DNA of 64,000 nucleotides from assembly GCF_021729865.1 (NCBI RefSeq), contig NZ_CP063400.1, forward strand, positions 4,898,001 through 4,962,000. The letters run 5' to 3'. Position numbers and translations under genes: made by a program. Origin of the DNA: Hydrogenophaga sp. SL48 (GTDB taxonomy: Bacteria > Pseudomonadota > Gammaproteobacteria > Burkholderiales > Burkholderiaceae_C). Each line of letters starts with the position of its first letter. Within the stretch, counting starts at the first letter, position 1. This document shows, piece by piece, positions 53,220 through 61,519 of this stretch. The notes beneath the pieces are model-generated. The model had not been told where the DNA came from, searched no databases, and saw only the letters and a program-made list of their open reading frames with translations.

Positions 53220-54299
53220 ATGGCCATCATGGATTTCCTGAACCGCCAGTTCATCGACGTCATCGAGTGGGTGGACGATTCGCGCGACACCCTGTCGTAC
53301 CGCTTCCCCGACGACGACAAGCAGATCAAGAACGAGGCCCAGCTCATCGTGCGCGAGAGCCAGATCGCGCAGTTCGTCTACGTGGGGCAGTTTGCCGACA
53401 CGCTGGGCCCTGGCAAACACACGCTCAAGACCGAGAACATCCCGATCCTGGGCGACCTGCTGGGCTGGAAGTACAAGTTCCAGACGCCGTTCAAGGCCGA
53501 TGTCTATTACGTCATCACCCGCGTTTTCACCGGCAACAAGTGGGGCACCTCCAACCCGGTGATGCTGCGCGACGCGGACTTCGGCGTGGTGCGCGTGCGC
53601 GCCTTCGGCACCTACGATTTCAAGATCGTGGACGCGGTCAAGTTCCTGAAGGAAGTGGCGGGCACCGACCACCATTTCCGGCTCGACGAGTTCAACGACG
53701 TGATGCGCTCGCGCATCGTCAGCGTGTTCAGCGAAACCCTGGCCAAGGCCCAGGTGCCGGCGCTCGACGTGGCCACTCGCTACAGCGAGCTGGGTGACGC
53801 CCTGTTGGCACCGCTCAACGAGGCCATGCGTGAGAAGTACGGCTTGGAGATGACGTCCTTCGTGGTTGAAAACGTGTCGGTGCCGCCCGAGCTGGAGCAG
53901 GCCATCGACAAGCGCGGCGCCATGACGGCCATCGGCAACCTCAACGACTACGTCAAATACAACATGGGCAACGCCCTGGCCGAAGGCAAGGCCGGCACGG
54001 CGGGCATCGGCGCCGAACTGGCGGCCGGTCTGGCCATGGGGCAGTCGATGATGCAGGGCGGCATGGGCGGGGCACCGGCGGCTTCTCAGCCCGGCATGGT
54101 GCCCCAGGCACCGGTGGCCACCACCGCGCCCGCTGCGCCGCCCATCGCGCTGATGACGCCCGAGCAGGTCGCCGAAGCGCTGGGCGTGAGCCCGGCCGAT
54201 GTGCTGCAGGAGCTGGAGGCCGGCAACCTCAAGGGCCGCAAGATCGGCAGCCAGTGGCGCGTACCGCAAGCCTCGCTCGACGAATTCCTGAAGGGCTGA
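53220..54299 (+). CDS. SPFH-domain protein with C-terminal HTH (YdjI-like)
   Basis: A 359-residue protein. Residues ~15-240 form an SPFH/virion-core-like domain (FIDVIEWVDDSRDTLSYRFP, PFKADVYYVITRVF, GVVRVRAFGTYDFKIVD). A Gly/Ala/Pro-rich linker (~265-305) leads to a terminal ~48-residue helix-turn-helix of the excisionase/HTH_17 type (LMTPEQVAEALGVSPADV, IGSQWRVPQASLDEFL). The order and content resemble Bacillus YdjI, which works with zinc-ribbon membrane proteins and PspA at the membrane. The next gene, 13 bp on, is such a zinc-ribbon protein. The HTH may bind protein rather than DNA. Confidence 0.85.
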   Translation: MAIMDFLNRQFIDVIEWVDDSRDTLSYRFPDDDKQIKNEAQLIVRESQIAQFVYVGQFADTLGPGKHTLKTENIPILGDLLGWKYKFQTPFKADVYYVITRVFTGNKWGTSNPVMLRDADFGVVRVRAFGTYDFKIVDAVKFLKEVAGTDHHFRLDEFNDVMRSRIVSVFSETLAKAQVPALDVATRYSELGDALLAPLNEAMREKYGLEMTSFVVENVSVPPELEQAIDKRGAMTAIGNLNDYVKYNMGNALAEGKAGTAGIGAELAAGLAMGQSMMQGGMGGAPAASQPGMVPQAPVATTAPAAPPIALMTPEQVAEALGVSPADVLQELEAGNLKGRKIGSQWRVPQASLDEFLKG

Positions 54300-54312
54300 G
54301 GCGCGCCGACCC

Positions 54313-55380
54313 ATGCAACTGAGCGAAGTCTCCGCCCAGCAGAAGCTGGCGTGCCCGGCCTGCGGGGGCGAGGCGCAGTGGCACCCGACGAAGAAGGCGC
54401 TGATCTGCGCCTATTGCGGCACCGAGTCGCCCTACGAGGTGAAAGACAGCGGCGAGATCGTCGAGCACGATCTGGTGGCCGCGCTGCAAGCCATTCCCCA
54501 GAGCGCGCGTGGCTGGCAAGACCAGAAGCGCGCGGTCAAGTGCCAGCACTGCCAGGCCATCAGCGTGTTCTCGGGCGCCCACCAGGCCAAGGCCTGTGAT
54601 TTCTGCGGCTCGTCGTCGCTGGTGCCGTTTGAAGAAACCGGCGACATCATCCGGCCCGAGAGCCTGTTGCCGTTCGCGGTGGACGCACCGGGCGCGCGCG
54701 AGAAGGTGCGCCAGTGGTATGGCTCGCGCTTCTGGGCGCCCAACAACCTCAACCGCAAGGCGCTGACCGACACGCTGAAGGGCGTGTACCTGCCCTACTG
54801 GACCTTCGACGCCGAGGTCGGTGCCGGCTACACGGCCGAGGGGGGTGAGCGTTACAAGAACCACAAGGGCGAGACCCAGATCCGCTGGTTCCCGGTGTCG
54901 GGGCATGTGCAGAACTTCTTCGACGACACGCTGGTGTGTGGGTCCAAGGGGGTGCACCCGCACCTGGTGCAGGCGGTGGAGCCCTTTCCGACCACCTCCG
55001 AGGCACTCAAGCCCTACGACCCGGGCTACCTGAGCGGCTGGACGGTGGAGCGCTACCAGCTCGACCTGGTGGCCGCGGCCGAGCGCGGGCGCGCACGCAT
55101 GGTGGATGCCATCCGCCAACTGTGCGCGCGCGACATCCGCGCCGACACCCACCGCAACCTGCGGGTGGACCCGACGTTTCAGCGCCAGACCTTCAAGCAC
55201 GTGCTGCTCCCCATCTGGCTGGTGGGCTACCGGTACGGCACCAGGGACTACCAGGTGGTGGTCAACGGCTCCACCGGCCAGGTGGCGGGCGAATACCCCA
55301 AGAGCTGGGTGAAGATCACGCTGGCCATCATCGCCGCGCTGATCGTGCTCTTCATCGTGATGTCACTCGAAGGCCACTGA
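54313..55380 (+). CDS. zinc-ribbon membrane protein (YdjG-like)
   Basis: A 355-residue protein with two zinc ribbons: CPAC-X18-CAYC (~14-38) and CQHC-X17-CDFC (~77-99), a middle domain with YLPYWTFDAEV and a single C-terminal helix (~330-350). It resembles the TFIIB-type zinc-ribbon/YdjG group and follows the SPFH gene, so the two probably form one membrane-associated complex. No PspA gene is adjacent. Function in proteobacteria is not established. Confidence 0.82.
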   Translation: MQLSEVSAQQKLACPACGGEAQWHPTKKALICAYCGTESPYEVKDSGEIVEHDLVAALQAIPQSARGWQDQKRAVKCQHCQAISVFSGAHQAKACDFCGSSSLVPFEETGDIIRPESLLPFAVDAPGAREKVRQWYGSRFWAPNNLNRKALTDTLKGVYLPYWTFDAEVGAGYTAEGGERYKNHKGETQIRWFPVSGHVQNFFDDTLVCGSKGVHPHLVQAVEPFPTTSEALKPYDPGYLSGWTVERYQLDLVAAAERGRARMVDAIRQLCARDIRADTHRNLRVDPTFQRQTFKHVLLPIWLVGYRYGTRDYQVVVNGSTGQVAGEYPKSWVKITLAIIAALIVLFIVMSLEGH

Positions 55381-55400
55381 ACGGCTGTTGGTGACTCGGT

Positions 55401-55436
55401 GACGGCGGGGCGCTTCAGCGCCCCGTCTGCTTTTTC
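55401..55436. terminator. bidirectional terminator between zinc-ribbon gene and chaN-like gene
   Basis: GACGG(c)GGGCGC and GCGCCCCGTC pair around a TTCA loop, followed by TGCTTTTT for the + strand. The loop contains the stop codon of the leftward gene. Confidence 0.8.
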
Positions 55437-56233
55437 AGTTCGGCGCAATGGTCCTGGGCCGGGCGGGGCGGCGTGAGCCACAGGCGGTCGGTCGTGACCC
55501 CGGTGCCTGGTTCACCGCGCGCCACCTCGACCCGGGCCACCGACAGCACCACGCGGTGCGGCTGGCCCGGGTCGAGGTGGCGCGGCACCCCGAGATCGCG
55601 CTGCACGTGGGCGTTGCCGGCGATCAGCAGCACGGTCTGGCCGGGCCGCAGGGCCGCGGTGGCGGTCTGCGCCATGGCCCGGTCACGCGCGAGCTGGATG
55701 CGTGTCATGGGCGCGATCTGCGCCTCGGGCAACACACCGCAGTGGCCGTCGCGGATGGCCTCTCGCTGGCGTTGCAGCGTGTCGGTCGGCACGCTCGCGT
55801 CGAGCGCGGCGTCGGCCATGGCCGGGCGCATCTGCGCACGCGGCAGGTTGCCGCCGAGCACCGGCACCCCCGCGCGGACCCCGGCCATCACCACCGGGCC
55901 GTACACGGCCCAGGCCCAGGCGCCGCTGTTGGTGGCCTCGCGCCAGTCCAGCGCGTCGCGCACCCGGTCTTCGCTGGCCTCGGGCGGCAAGCCGGTGGTC
56001 TGCCGCCCTTGCTCGACCATCTCCATTACCACCGCCGCGAGCTGGCCCTGTTGCGCCAGTTGCCGCACGGTTGCGCGCTGCAGCGCCTGGTGTTCGGGTG
56101 CGTCGTGCTGCTCGCCCAGCAACAACAAGGGCGTGGGCAGCAGACCCTGCAGGTCGGGCGCTGGTGGCGGCGCCGTGGCGCAACCCGCCAACAGCGCGAC
56201 CGCACCCACCATGACAGCGCATCGACAGTTCAT
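55415..56233 (-). CDS. ChaN-family lipoprotein
   Basis: A 272-residue lipoprotein: signal peptide with lipobox LLAGC (Cys18), then the ChaN domain with LLLGEQHDAPEHQALQ, LAAVVMEMVEQGRQ and IAGNAHVQRDLGVPRHL. ChaN of Campylobacter binds two stacked haems; members elsewhere are poorly known. The His of GEQHD and GNAHV are kept. Divergent from the AbrB permease with a 42-bp gap. Confidence 0.86.
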   Translation of the reverse strand: MNCRCAVMVGAVALLAGCATAPPPAPDLQGLLPTPLLLLGEQHDAPEHQALQRATVRQLAQQGQLAAVVMEMVEQGRQTTGLPPEASEDRVRDALDWREATNSGAWAWAVYGPVVMAGVRAGVPVLGGNLPRAQMRPAMADAALDASVPTDTLQRQREAIRDGHCGVLPEAQIAPMTRIQLARDRAMAQTATAALRPGQTVLLIAGNAHVQRDLGVPRHLDPGQPHRVVLSVARVEVARGEPGTGVTTDRLWLTPPRPAQDHCAELKKQTGR

Positions 56234-56275
56234 GCCCGGATACTAAGCGGCTCGCCTCTTCCGCCGCACCCGCCT

Positions 56276-57397
56276 GTGAATGCCCTGACACCACCACCGC
56301 CACGCCCCTGGGGCCTGCCCCTGCCGCTGCGCGTGGCGCTCACCCTGCTGCTGGCCTGGGCCGCGGCACGCCTGTGCGTCTGGTGGCACACGCCCATCCC
56401 CTGGATGATCGGCCCGCTGGTGGCGACCGCCCTGGTGTCGGTCATCGGTGCGCCCACCGCCAGCTGGAATCCATTGCGCAACAGCGGTCAGTGGGTGATC
56501 GGCGCCGCCCTGGGCCTGTATTTCACGCCCGCGGTCGGCGCGCTGGTGGTGGGGCTGTGGTGGGCGATCGCGCTGGGCATCGCCTGGGCGCTGGCGCTGG
56601 GCCTGGGGTTCGGTGCCTGGCTGCGGCGCGTGCACGCCCCGCAGCTGGACCACCTGAGCCCGGCCGAGCTGCGCAGCACCACCTACTTCGCGGGGGCGAT
56701 CGGTGGCGCCTCGGAGATGACGCTGATCGCCGAGCGGCACGGCGCGCGCACCGACCTGGTGGCGGCGGCGCACAGCCTGCGGGTGTTGCTGGTGACGCTC
56801 ACCATCCCTTTCGGCATGCAGGCCTGGGGCGTGGTGGGCATCGACCTGGCGCCCCCCGGGGCGCGCGAGGTCCTGCCCGTCGGGCTCGCGCTGCTGACGG
56901 CCCTGACGCTGCTGGGCATCCTGGTGATGCGCCGGCTCGGGCGGGCCAACCCCTGGTTCATGGGGGCCCTGCTGGTCACCATGGGGCTGACGCTGTCGGG
57001 GGTCACGCTCTCGGCGATTCCCCCGGGGCTCAGCGCGGCGGCGCAGCTGGTGATCGGCGTCAGTCTGGGCGTGCGTTTCACGCCGGCGTTCGTGCACACG
57101 GCGCCGCGCTGGCTGGCCTCGGTCGCGTTCGCCAGCGTGTTCATGATGGCCGTGTGCGCGGGCTTTGCCTGGCTGCTGTCCTTGGCGTCGGGCCTGCACC
57201 CGGCCACGCTGATCCTCGGCACCTCGCCCGGCGGCATCGCCGAGATGGCGATCACCGCCAAGGTGTTGCAGCTCGGGGTGCCCATGGTGACCGCGTTCCA
57301 GGTCTGTCGCCTGGTGGCCGTGCTGGTGCTGGCCGAGCCGGTGTACCGGGCGTGGGTGTTGCCCCGCGTCAGTGGCGGAAGCGACCTTCGCGGGTGA
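56276..57397 (+). CDS. AbrB-family membrane protein
   Basis: A 373-residue protein with about ten helices and the two-repeat layout of the AbrB/PF05145 family: WMIGPLVATALVS, GQWVIGAALGLYF, YFAGAIGGASEMTLIAERHGA in repeat 1, WFMGALLVTMGL, AAQLVIGVSLGVRF, LGTSPGGIAEMAITAKVL in repeat 2. Sometimes labelled ammonia monooxygenase by error; a transport role is likelier. Start GTG 56276 is inferred. Its end overlaps the convergent binding-protein gene by 29 bp. Confidence 0.82.
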   Translation: MNALTPPPPRPWGLPLPLRVALTLLLAWAAARLCVWWHTPIPWMIGPLVATALVSVIGAPTASWNPLRNSGQWVIGAALGLYFTPAVGALVVGLWWAIALGIAWALALGLGFGAWLRRVHAPQLDHLSPAELRSTTYFAGAIGGASEMTLIAERHGARTDLVAAAHSLRVLLVTLTIPFGMQAWGVVGIDLAPPGAREVLPVGLALLTALTLLGILVMRRLGRANPWFMGALLVTMGLTLSGVTLSAIPPGLSAAAQLVIGVSLGVRFTPAFVHTAPRWLASVAFASVFMMAVCAGFAWLLSLASGLHPATLILGTSPGGIAEMAITAKVLQLGVPMVTAFQVCRLVAVLVLAEPVYRAWVLPRVSGGSDLRG

Positions 57398-58508
57398 CGA
57401 TGGCGAGATCGACCCAGTCCAGTCCCGGGTGGGACTGGTCGCTGTAGCGCAGCGTGAGCCCCTCGATCGGGATCGTCGCGTTGTTCAGGCCGGCCACGAA
57501 ACTGCCGCGGGTGGGCTGGCGGCCGGCGCGCTGCAGGGCGTCCACCAGCGCACGGCCGGTCAGGTAGCCCTCCAGACTGCCATAGGAAAAGTCCTGCCCG
57601 GGCTTGTGGGTGCTGAACGCGTCCTGGTAGGCGCGGGTGATGGCCGTCTTGCGTTCCCAGGGGCTGGGCACCACCTGCGAGAAGATCATGCCGTGCGCCT
57701 TCTCGCCCAGGTGGCGGGCGAGCTGGGTCGACCCCGAGTTCACGCCGAAGAACGCCGTGTTGAGCCCCTTGGCGCGCGCCTGGCGGATGAAGCGCTCGTA
57801 GACGCCGATGCCGCCGTGGTTGAACACCACCTGGGCGCCGCTGGCGGCCAGTTGCGACACCAGGGCATCGATGCCGGCGTCGTTCACGTCCGAGGCAAAG
57901 GGCAGATCGGCGACCAGTTCCATGCCCGCGGCCTGTGCCAGCGCTTTCACGTTGGCCAGGTGCAGCAGGCCGGTCTCGGAGCTGGCCCGCAGAAAGCCCA
58001 CGCGCTGCATGCCCAGGCTCCGGGCGTGGGCCAGCAGGCGCCGGAACTCATCCTTGTGTTCGGCGCGCACCGGAAACACCAGGGGCTGGTGCGGGGTGCG
58101 CAAGGTGGGCGAGCCGGCCATGGGGCCGAAGAACGGCACGCCGAGTTCGGTCGTGGCCTTCATCACCGCCGTGGACGGGCCGCCCTCCAGCGAGCCGAAC
58201 ACCAGGAACACCTTGTGTTCGCCGATCAGCTGGCGCGCATTGGCCTCGGCCTTGGCGGGCTGGTTGTCGTCGTCCAGGACCTTGAGCACCACCTGCCGGC
58301 CCGACACACCACCCTTGCGGTTGACCTCGGCCAGGGCCGTCTCCACCCCCGCCAACACCGCCACGCCATAGTCGTTCTTGCCGCCCTGCAGGGTGATCGT
58401 CTGGCCGATCAGCAGCTGGCGGGCGCTCACACCGTCCTCGGCGTGCACCAGACCAGTCCACCCCAGAAGCGCGGCCATCAGGGTGCGGGAGATCCATGCG
58501 TGGTTCAT
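57369..58508 (-). CDS. branched-chain amino acid-type ABC transporter substrate-binding protein
   Basis: A 379-residue periplasmic binding protein type I (LivK/Leu-Ile-Val family). Signal peptide to about residue 25 (AALLGWTGLVHAE), then LIGQTITLQGGKNDYGVAVLAGVETALAEVN and VFGSLEGGPSTAVMKATTELGVPFFGP. No permease or ATPase genes adjoin it, so it is an orphan. Extra sequence upstream to 58664 is excluded because the signal peptide starts at 58508. Confidence 0.88.
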   Translation of the reverse strand: MNHAWISRTLMAALLGWTGLVHAEDGVSARQLLIGQTITLQGGKNDYGVAVLAGVETALAEVNRKGGVSGRQVVLKVLDDDNQPAKAEANARQLIGEHKVFLVFGSLEGGPSTAVMKATTELGVPFFGPMAGSPTLRTPHQPLVFPVRAEHKDEFRRLLAHARSLGMQRVGFLRASSETGLLHLANVKALAQAAGMELVADLPFASDVNDAGIDALVSQLAASGAQVVFNHGGIGVYERFIRQARAKGLNTAFFGVNSGSTQLARHLGEKAHGMIFSQVVPSPWERKTAITRAYQDAFSTHKPGQDFSYGSLEGYLTGRALVDALQRAGRQPTRGSFVAGLNNATIPIEGLTLRYSDQSHPGLDWVDLAIVTREGRFRH

Positions 58509-58605
58509 GTGTGTGGTCGTTGGTGGGGTTGTCTCAGACTCCCACACCGGCCTCGCCCTGTCTGTGATCTGGGTCACATCCACCGCTCGGGCCATGGCCT
58601 GACCC

Positions 58606-58631
58606 ATGAAAAAGCCCGGCGAAACCGGGCT
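58606..58631 (-). terminator. intrinsic terminator for the DUF3567 transcript
   Basis: On the - strand AGCCCGG-tttcg-CCGGGCT is followed by TTTTTC, a standard Rho-independent terminator. It lies just beyond repeat copy 6. Confidence 0.82.
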
Positions 58632-58654
58632 GTGGGAGCGAAGGGAAGCTGTCA

Positions 58655-58740
58655 AGGATGCCATGGAACCGGCTTTGCCGGGCCACAGGCATCGCCCCCT
58701 GGGGGTGACGCGCCCTCAGGCGCGGCGCGGGGGGAGCCCC
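58655..58740 (-). repeat. three-hairpin intergenic repeat, copy 6
   Basis: Starts 7 bases after the DUF3567 stop. GCGCC-tgag-GGCGC, CCCCC/AGGGGG and GGCCCGGCAAAGCCGGTT hairpins are present in the usual order. An intrinsic terminator follows it. Confidence 0.9.
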
Positions 58741-58747
58741 GTCAATG

Positions 58748-59032
58748 TCAATGCATGACCACCGGCATCTGCGCCAGCGAGGCATAACCCTCAAGCGTGT
58801 CTTCGACCTCCTCCTGCGAGGGGGTGTTCTGCTGCCAGGCGGTGATCTGGATCTGGAACATCTCGGCCCAGGAGCCGTCGAGGTAGACCTCCTTGCCCGA
58901 GCGTTTGTCCACGATCTCAAAACCGTGGCGCGGGATCTGGGGCCCGGCCAGGCGTTCGGCCTCGTCGTCTTCCGGCGCGTTGGCCAGGATGTGGACGACG
59001 GCAAAGGCATCCGAGTCGTAAAGCATGTGCAT
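58748..59032 (-). CDS. DUF3567-family small protein
   Basis: A 94-residue cytoplasmic protein with the DUF3567 pattern known from Burkholderiales: MLYDSDAFAVVHI, RHGFEIVDKRSGKEVYLDGSWAEMF, SQEEVEDTLEGYASLAQMPVVMH. Function is unknown. AGGAAGGA precedes ATG 59032. The upstream 167 bp is AT-richer than the window average and should contain its promoter; I see no gene there. Confidence 0.85.
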   Translation of the reverse strand: MHMLYDSDAFAVVHILANAPEDDEAERLAGPQIPRHGFEIVDKRSGKEVYLDGSWAEMFQIQITAWQQNTPSQEEVEDTLEGYASLAQMPVVMH

Positions 59033-59199
59033 GACTGAAATTCCTTCCTGTTGGGAAACCGTTGTGCCTGATGTCACTTATATCGGCAAATGGCTGGCGG
59101 GCTACAGCCCTCCTTGGTCATTTAGATGGTCCCACCGGGAGAAGATTCAAGATGCGTGTGTTTTTAAGCACAGTTCCGGGTTTCAACGGCCGCTTTGCT

Positions 59200-60468
59200 T
59201 CAGTGGACCGTTGGCAGGACCGGCAGCTCATCCAGCTTCATGTCCACAAAGTCACCGTTCTGTTCGGTGATGCGCAGCCGCACGGGCAGGTGCGACAGGC
59301 TGGGTGCCAGCCAGATCTCGACCTTGCGATCGAATTCCCGCCGCGGGCTGCGGGTGAGCTTGCGCGCCACCACCTCCCCGGCGGGCAGGGTCTCGGCCCC
59401 TTGGGGGCCGACCTGGAACAGCCACACCTCGGCCATGTCGATGCTGCTGACCGGCAGGCGCAGCGTTTGCCCTTCGGCGTAGGCGTCCGGGCGGGCATTG
59501 AACAGGCCGGCGAGCTGGAAGTTGACCGACAGCCGGTCCTGCATGCCCGGCAGCAGCACGGCGTCGGGCGCGTTGTTGCTGTAGCGGACCTTGGCGCTGG
59601 CGCGTTCGAAGTGCGCGGCCCGTTCACTGCGGCTGCGGTCGGTGAAACGGTCCGGGGCAAGGCCCTTGTCGTTGAGGCCGCCCATGCTGGTCTGGCCGCG
59701 GCTGCCCAGGAACAGCGCCTTGACCGTCATGCTGGCTTCGTACTGGGAGCCGTTGTTGGTCCAGTCCAGGCGGCCGGTGGCGGTGTAGTTGAAGCCCTTG
59801 GCCAGGCCCTTCACGTCGTATTTGAGCTGCGCGCTGGGCGGCGCCACGGCAGGCGCCAGGCGGGCGTCGGACACCCCGACCCCCGCGCCCCGCACCGTGC
59901 CCGCAGCGACCTGTGCGCCGGCGGGCAGGTCCGACACCGGGGGTTGCGGCGCGACCGCCGGCTCCGGCACCGGTTCCGGCGGGGGCACCATGGCCACCTC
60001 GGTGGGTGGCTCCTCGATCACCGGCTCGACGGTCACGATCTCGGGCACAGGCTCGATCGGTGCGTCAACCACCGGCTCGACCTGCTCGGGTTCCGGTTCG
60101 GGCTCGGGTTCGGGCGGTGGCGCCTTCTGGACGACCTTGGGAGGCGGCTCGGGCTCTGGCACGGGTTCGGGTTCCGGTGCTTTGGGCATGATCCAGCGCA
60201 CCCGGCTGGTGCGAACCGGTTCGGGCAGGGCCTGCGGGAGATCTGCGGTGGCCGTGGCGGGCGGTGTGGGTTGGCCGGGCGTGGGGGCGGTGCCCGCCAG
60301 TTCCGTGTCCGGTGCCGCAAAGAAGTCCAGCGAGAAGCCCGACAGGCCGCCGCTCAGCAGGCTCAGGTGCGCCAGCAGCACGCCGGCGCCCAGCCCGAGC
60401 AGCACGCTGCCACGGGGAGCCGCTTCGCCTGGATGGACGGTCGGTCGGTGCACGGTGGGCGCGTTCAT
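59200..60468 (-). CDS. DUF3108 protein with TonB-like Pro/Glu stalk
   Basis: A 422-residue protein. One membrane helix at ~20-45, then a Pro/Glu-rich stalk at ~95-180 (EPEPVPEPEPPPK repeats), then a beta-rich DUF3108 domain at ~215-420 (YDVKGLAKGFNYTATGRLDW). DUF3108 proteins are periplasmic and uncharacterised; the N-terminal anchor and stalk resemble TonB and suggest spanning the periplasm. Its start is 2 bp from the stop of the IclR gene, so it may share the IclR transcript. Confidence 0.82.
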   Translation of the reverse strand: MNAPTVHRPTVHPGEAAPRGSVLLGLGAGVLLAHLSLLSGGLSGFSLDFFAAPDTELAGTAPTPGQPTPPATATADLPQALPEPVRTSRVRWIMPKAPEPEPVPEPEPPPKVVQKAPPPEPEPEPEPEQVEPVVDAPIEPVPEIVTVEPVIEEPPTEVAMVPPPEPVPEPAVAPQPPVSDLPAGAQVAAGTVRGAGVGVSDARLAPAVAPPSAQLKYDVKGLAKGFNYTATGRLDWTNNGSQYEASMTVKALFLGSRGQTSMGGLNDKGLAPDRFTDRSRSERAAHFERASAKVRYSNNAPDAVLLPGMQDRLSVNFQLAGLFNARPDAYAEGQTLRLPVSSIDMAEVWLFQVGPQGAETLPAGEVVARKLTRSPRREFDRKVEIWLAPSLSHLPVRLRITEQNGDFVDMKLDELPVLPTVH

Positions 60469-60470
60469 GT

Positions 60471-61418
60471 TCAGGCAGGCTGGCGGTGGCCGAGGTCGGC
60501 ACTGAGTTGTTGCGCACAGCGCCGCAACGCGCTGGCCGGTGTACCGGCCCAGTCGGTGTCGAGCGTGGCCACCGAACCGAGCACCACGAGGCCGAGCGCG
60601 AGGCGCCCCTGGGCATCGAAGACCGGGGCACAGAAACCGCCCACGCCCGGCAGCAGGCTGTGCACCACGCGCCCCAGGCCCTGGGCGCGGGTCTCTTCCA
60701 GAATGGCCTGCACGTCCTGCAGCGTCTGTGGCACGTCCACCAGCGGCAGGCCGCTGCGGGGCATCTTCTTCACGCGCGCCAGTTCCTCGCGGATCATCGG
60801 CGCGATGCGCTGGGCGTCGCGGCCCTCCTGCCCCATGAACGCGGCAAAGCAGCGCCCCGTGGCGGAGGTGAGCAAAGGCATCACGTCGCCCAGCCGCAGC
60901 GTGACCGGCACGGTCTGCGGCGCTTCGCTCCAGTGGACCATGGTCGGGCCCTGGTTGCCCCAGACGGCGATGGCCAGCGTGTGGCCGGTTTCGGCCAGCA
61001 GGCCGTCGATGCGTTCGCGCGCCAGTTTCACCGCGTCCAGCCGGCTCAGGCTGGCCAGGCCGAGCCGCAGCGCGGCGGGGCCCAGGTCGTAACGCGTGCT
61101 CACCGGGTCCTGCATCACCAGGCCCATGCGCTGGAAACTCACGAGGTAGCGGTGCGCCTTGGCCGCGCTCATGCCGGCGGCGGCGGCCAGGTCGCGCAGC
61201 ATCAGCGCGCCGGGGGCCTGCGACAGGGCGTTGAGCAGCTCGAAGCCGACCTCGACCGACTGGATGCCCGCGCGCAGGTGGTCGGTGTCGTTGACCGGGG
61301 GTTCGCGGCGGGCGGGTGACTTCGGCGTGGCGGGGGATTTCGCTGCAGGCATGGGTGGTGAGGCGGCGGTCGGTGCCTTGGCGTGCCCGGACCGGGTGTT
61401 TTTCAGGCCGGTGTGCAC
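60471..61418 (-). CDS. IclR-family transcription regulator
   Basis: A 315-residue regulator. After a long disordered Ala/Pro/Lys-rich arm (~1-45) comes the winged HTH (FELLNALSQAPGALMLRDLAAAAGMSAAKAHRYLVSF region, ~55-115) and the IclR effector domain (~125-305). It is divergent from an FAH-family hydrolase gene and a 10-bp inverted repeat sits between them, so it probably controls that gene and itself. GTG 61418 is used; ATG 61352 is an alternative that shortens the arm. Confidence 0.88.
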   Translation of the reverse strand: MHTGLKNTRSGHAKAPTAASPPMPAAKSPATPKSPARREPPVNDTDHLRAGIQSVEVGFELLNALSQAPGALMLRDLAAAAGMSAAKAHRYLVSFQRMGLVMQDPVSTRYDLGPAALRLGLASLSRLDAVKLARERIDGLLAETGHTLAIAVWGNQGPTMVHWSEAPQTVPVTLRLGDVMPLLTSATGRCFAAFMGQEGRDAQRIAPMIREELARVKKMPRSGLPLVDVPQTLQDVQAILEETRAQGLGRVVHSLLPGVGGFCAPVFDAQGRLALGLVVLGSVATLDTDWAGTPASALRRCAQQLSADLGHRQPA

Positions 61419-61450
61419 GTTTTTCGGCGCATTGATCTAGAATCCAGGTT

Positions 61451-61484
61451 TTACGTATAGGTTAATCAATTTCACTATTCGTAA
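61451..61484. promoter_or_regulatory. TTACGTATAG/CTATTCGTAA inverted repeat, likely IclR operator
   Basis: Two 10-base arms, one mismatch, 14-base spacer, in the AT-rich gap between the divergent IclR and FAH genes. Position and symmetry suit a regulator dimer site. Confidence 0.65.
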
Positions 61485-61519
61485 TCACGAAACAACGCCA
61501 TGCGGCAGCAGGAGACTGA

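Noticed and set aside
60060-60190. Short GGTTCCGG/GGCTCGGG tandem repeats
   Set aside because: They encode the Pro/Glu stalk of the DUF3108 protein and need no separate explanation.
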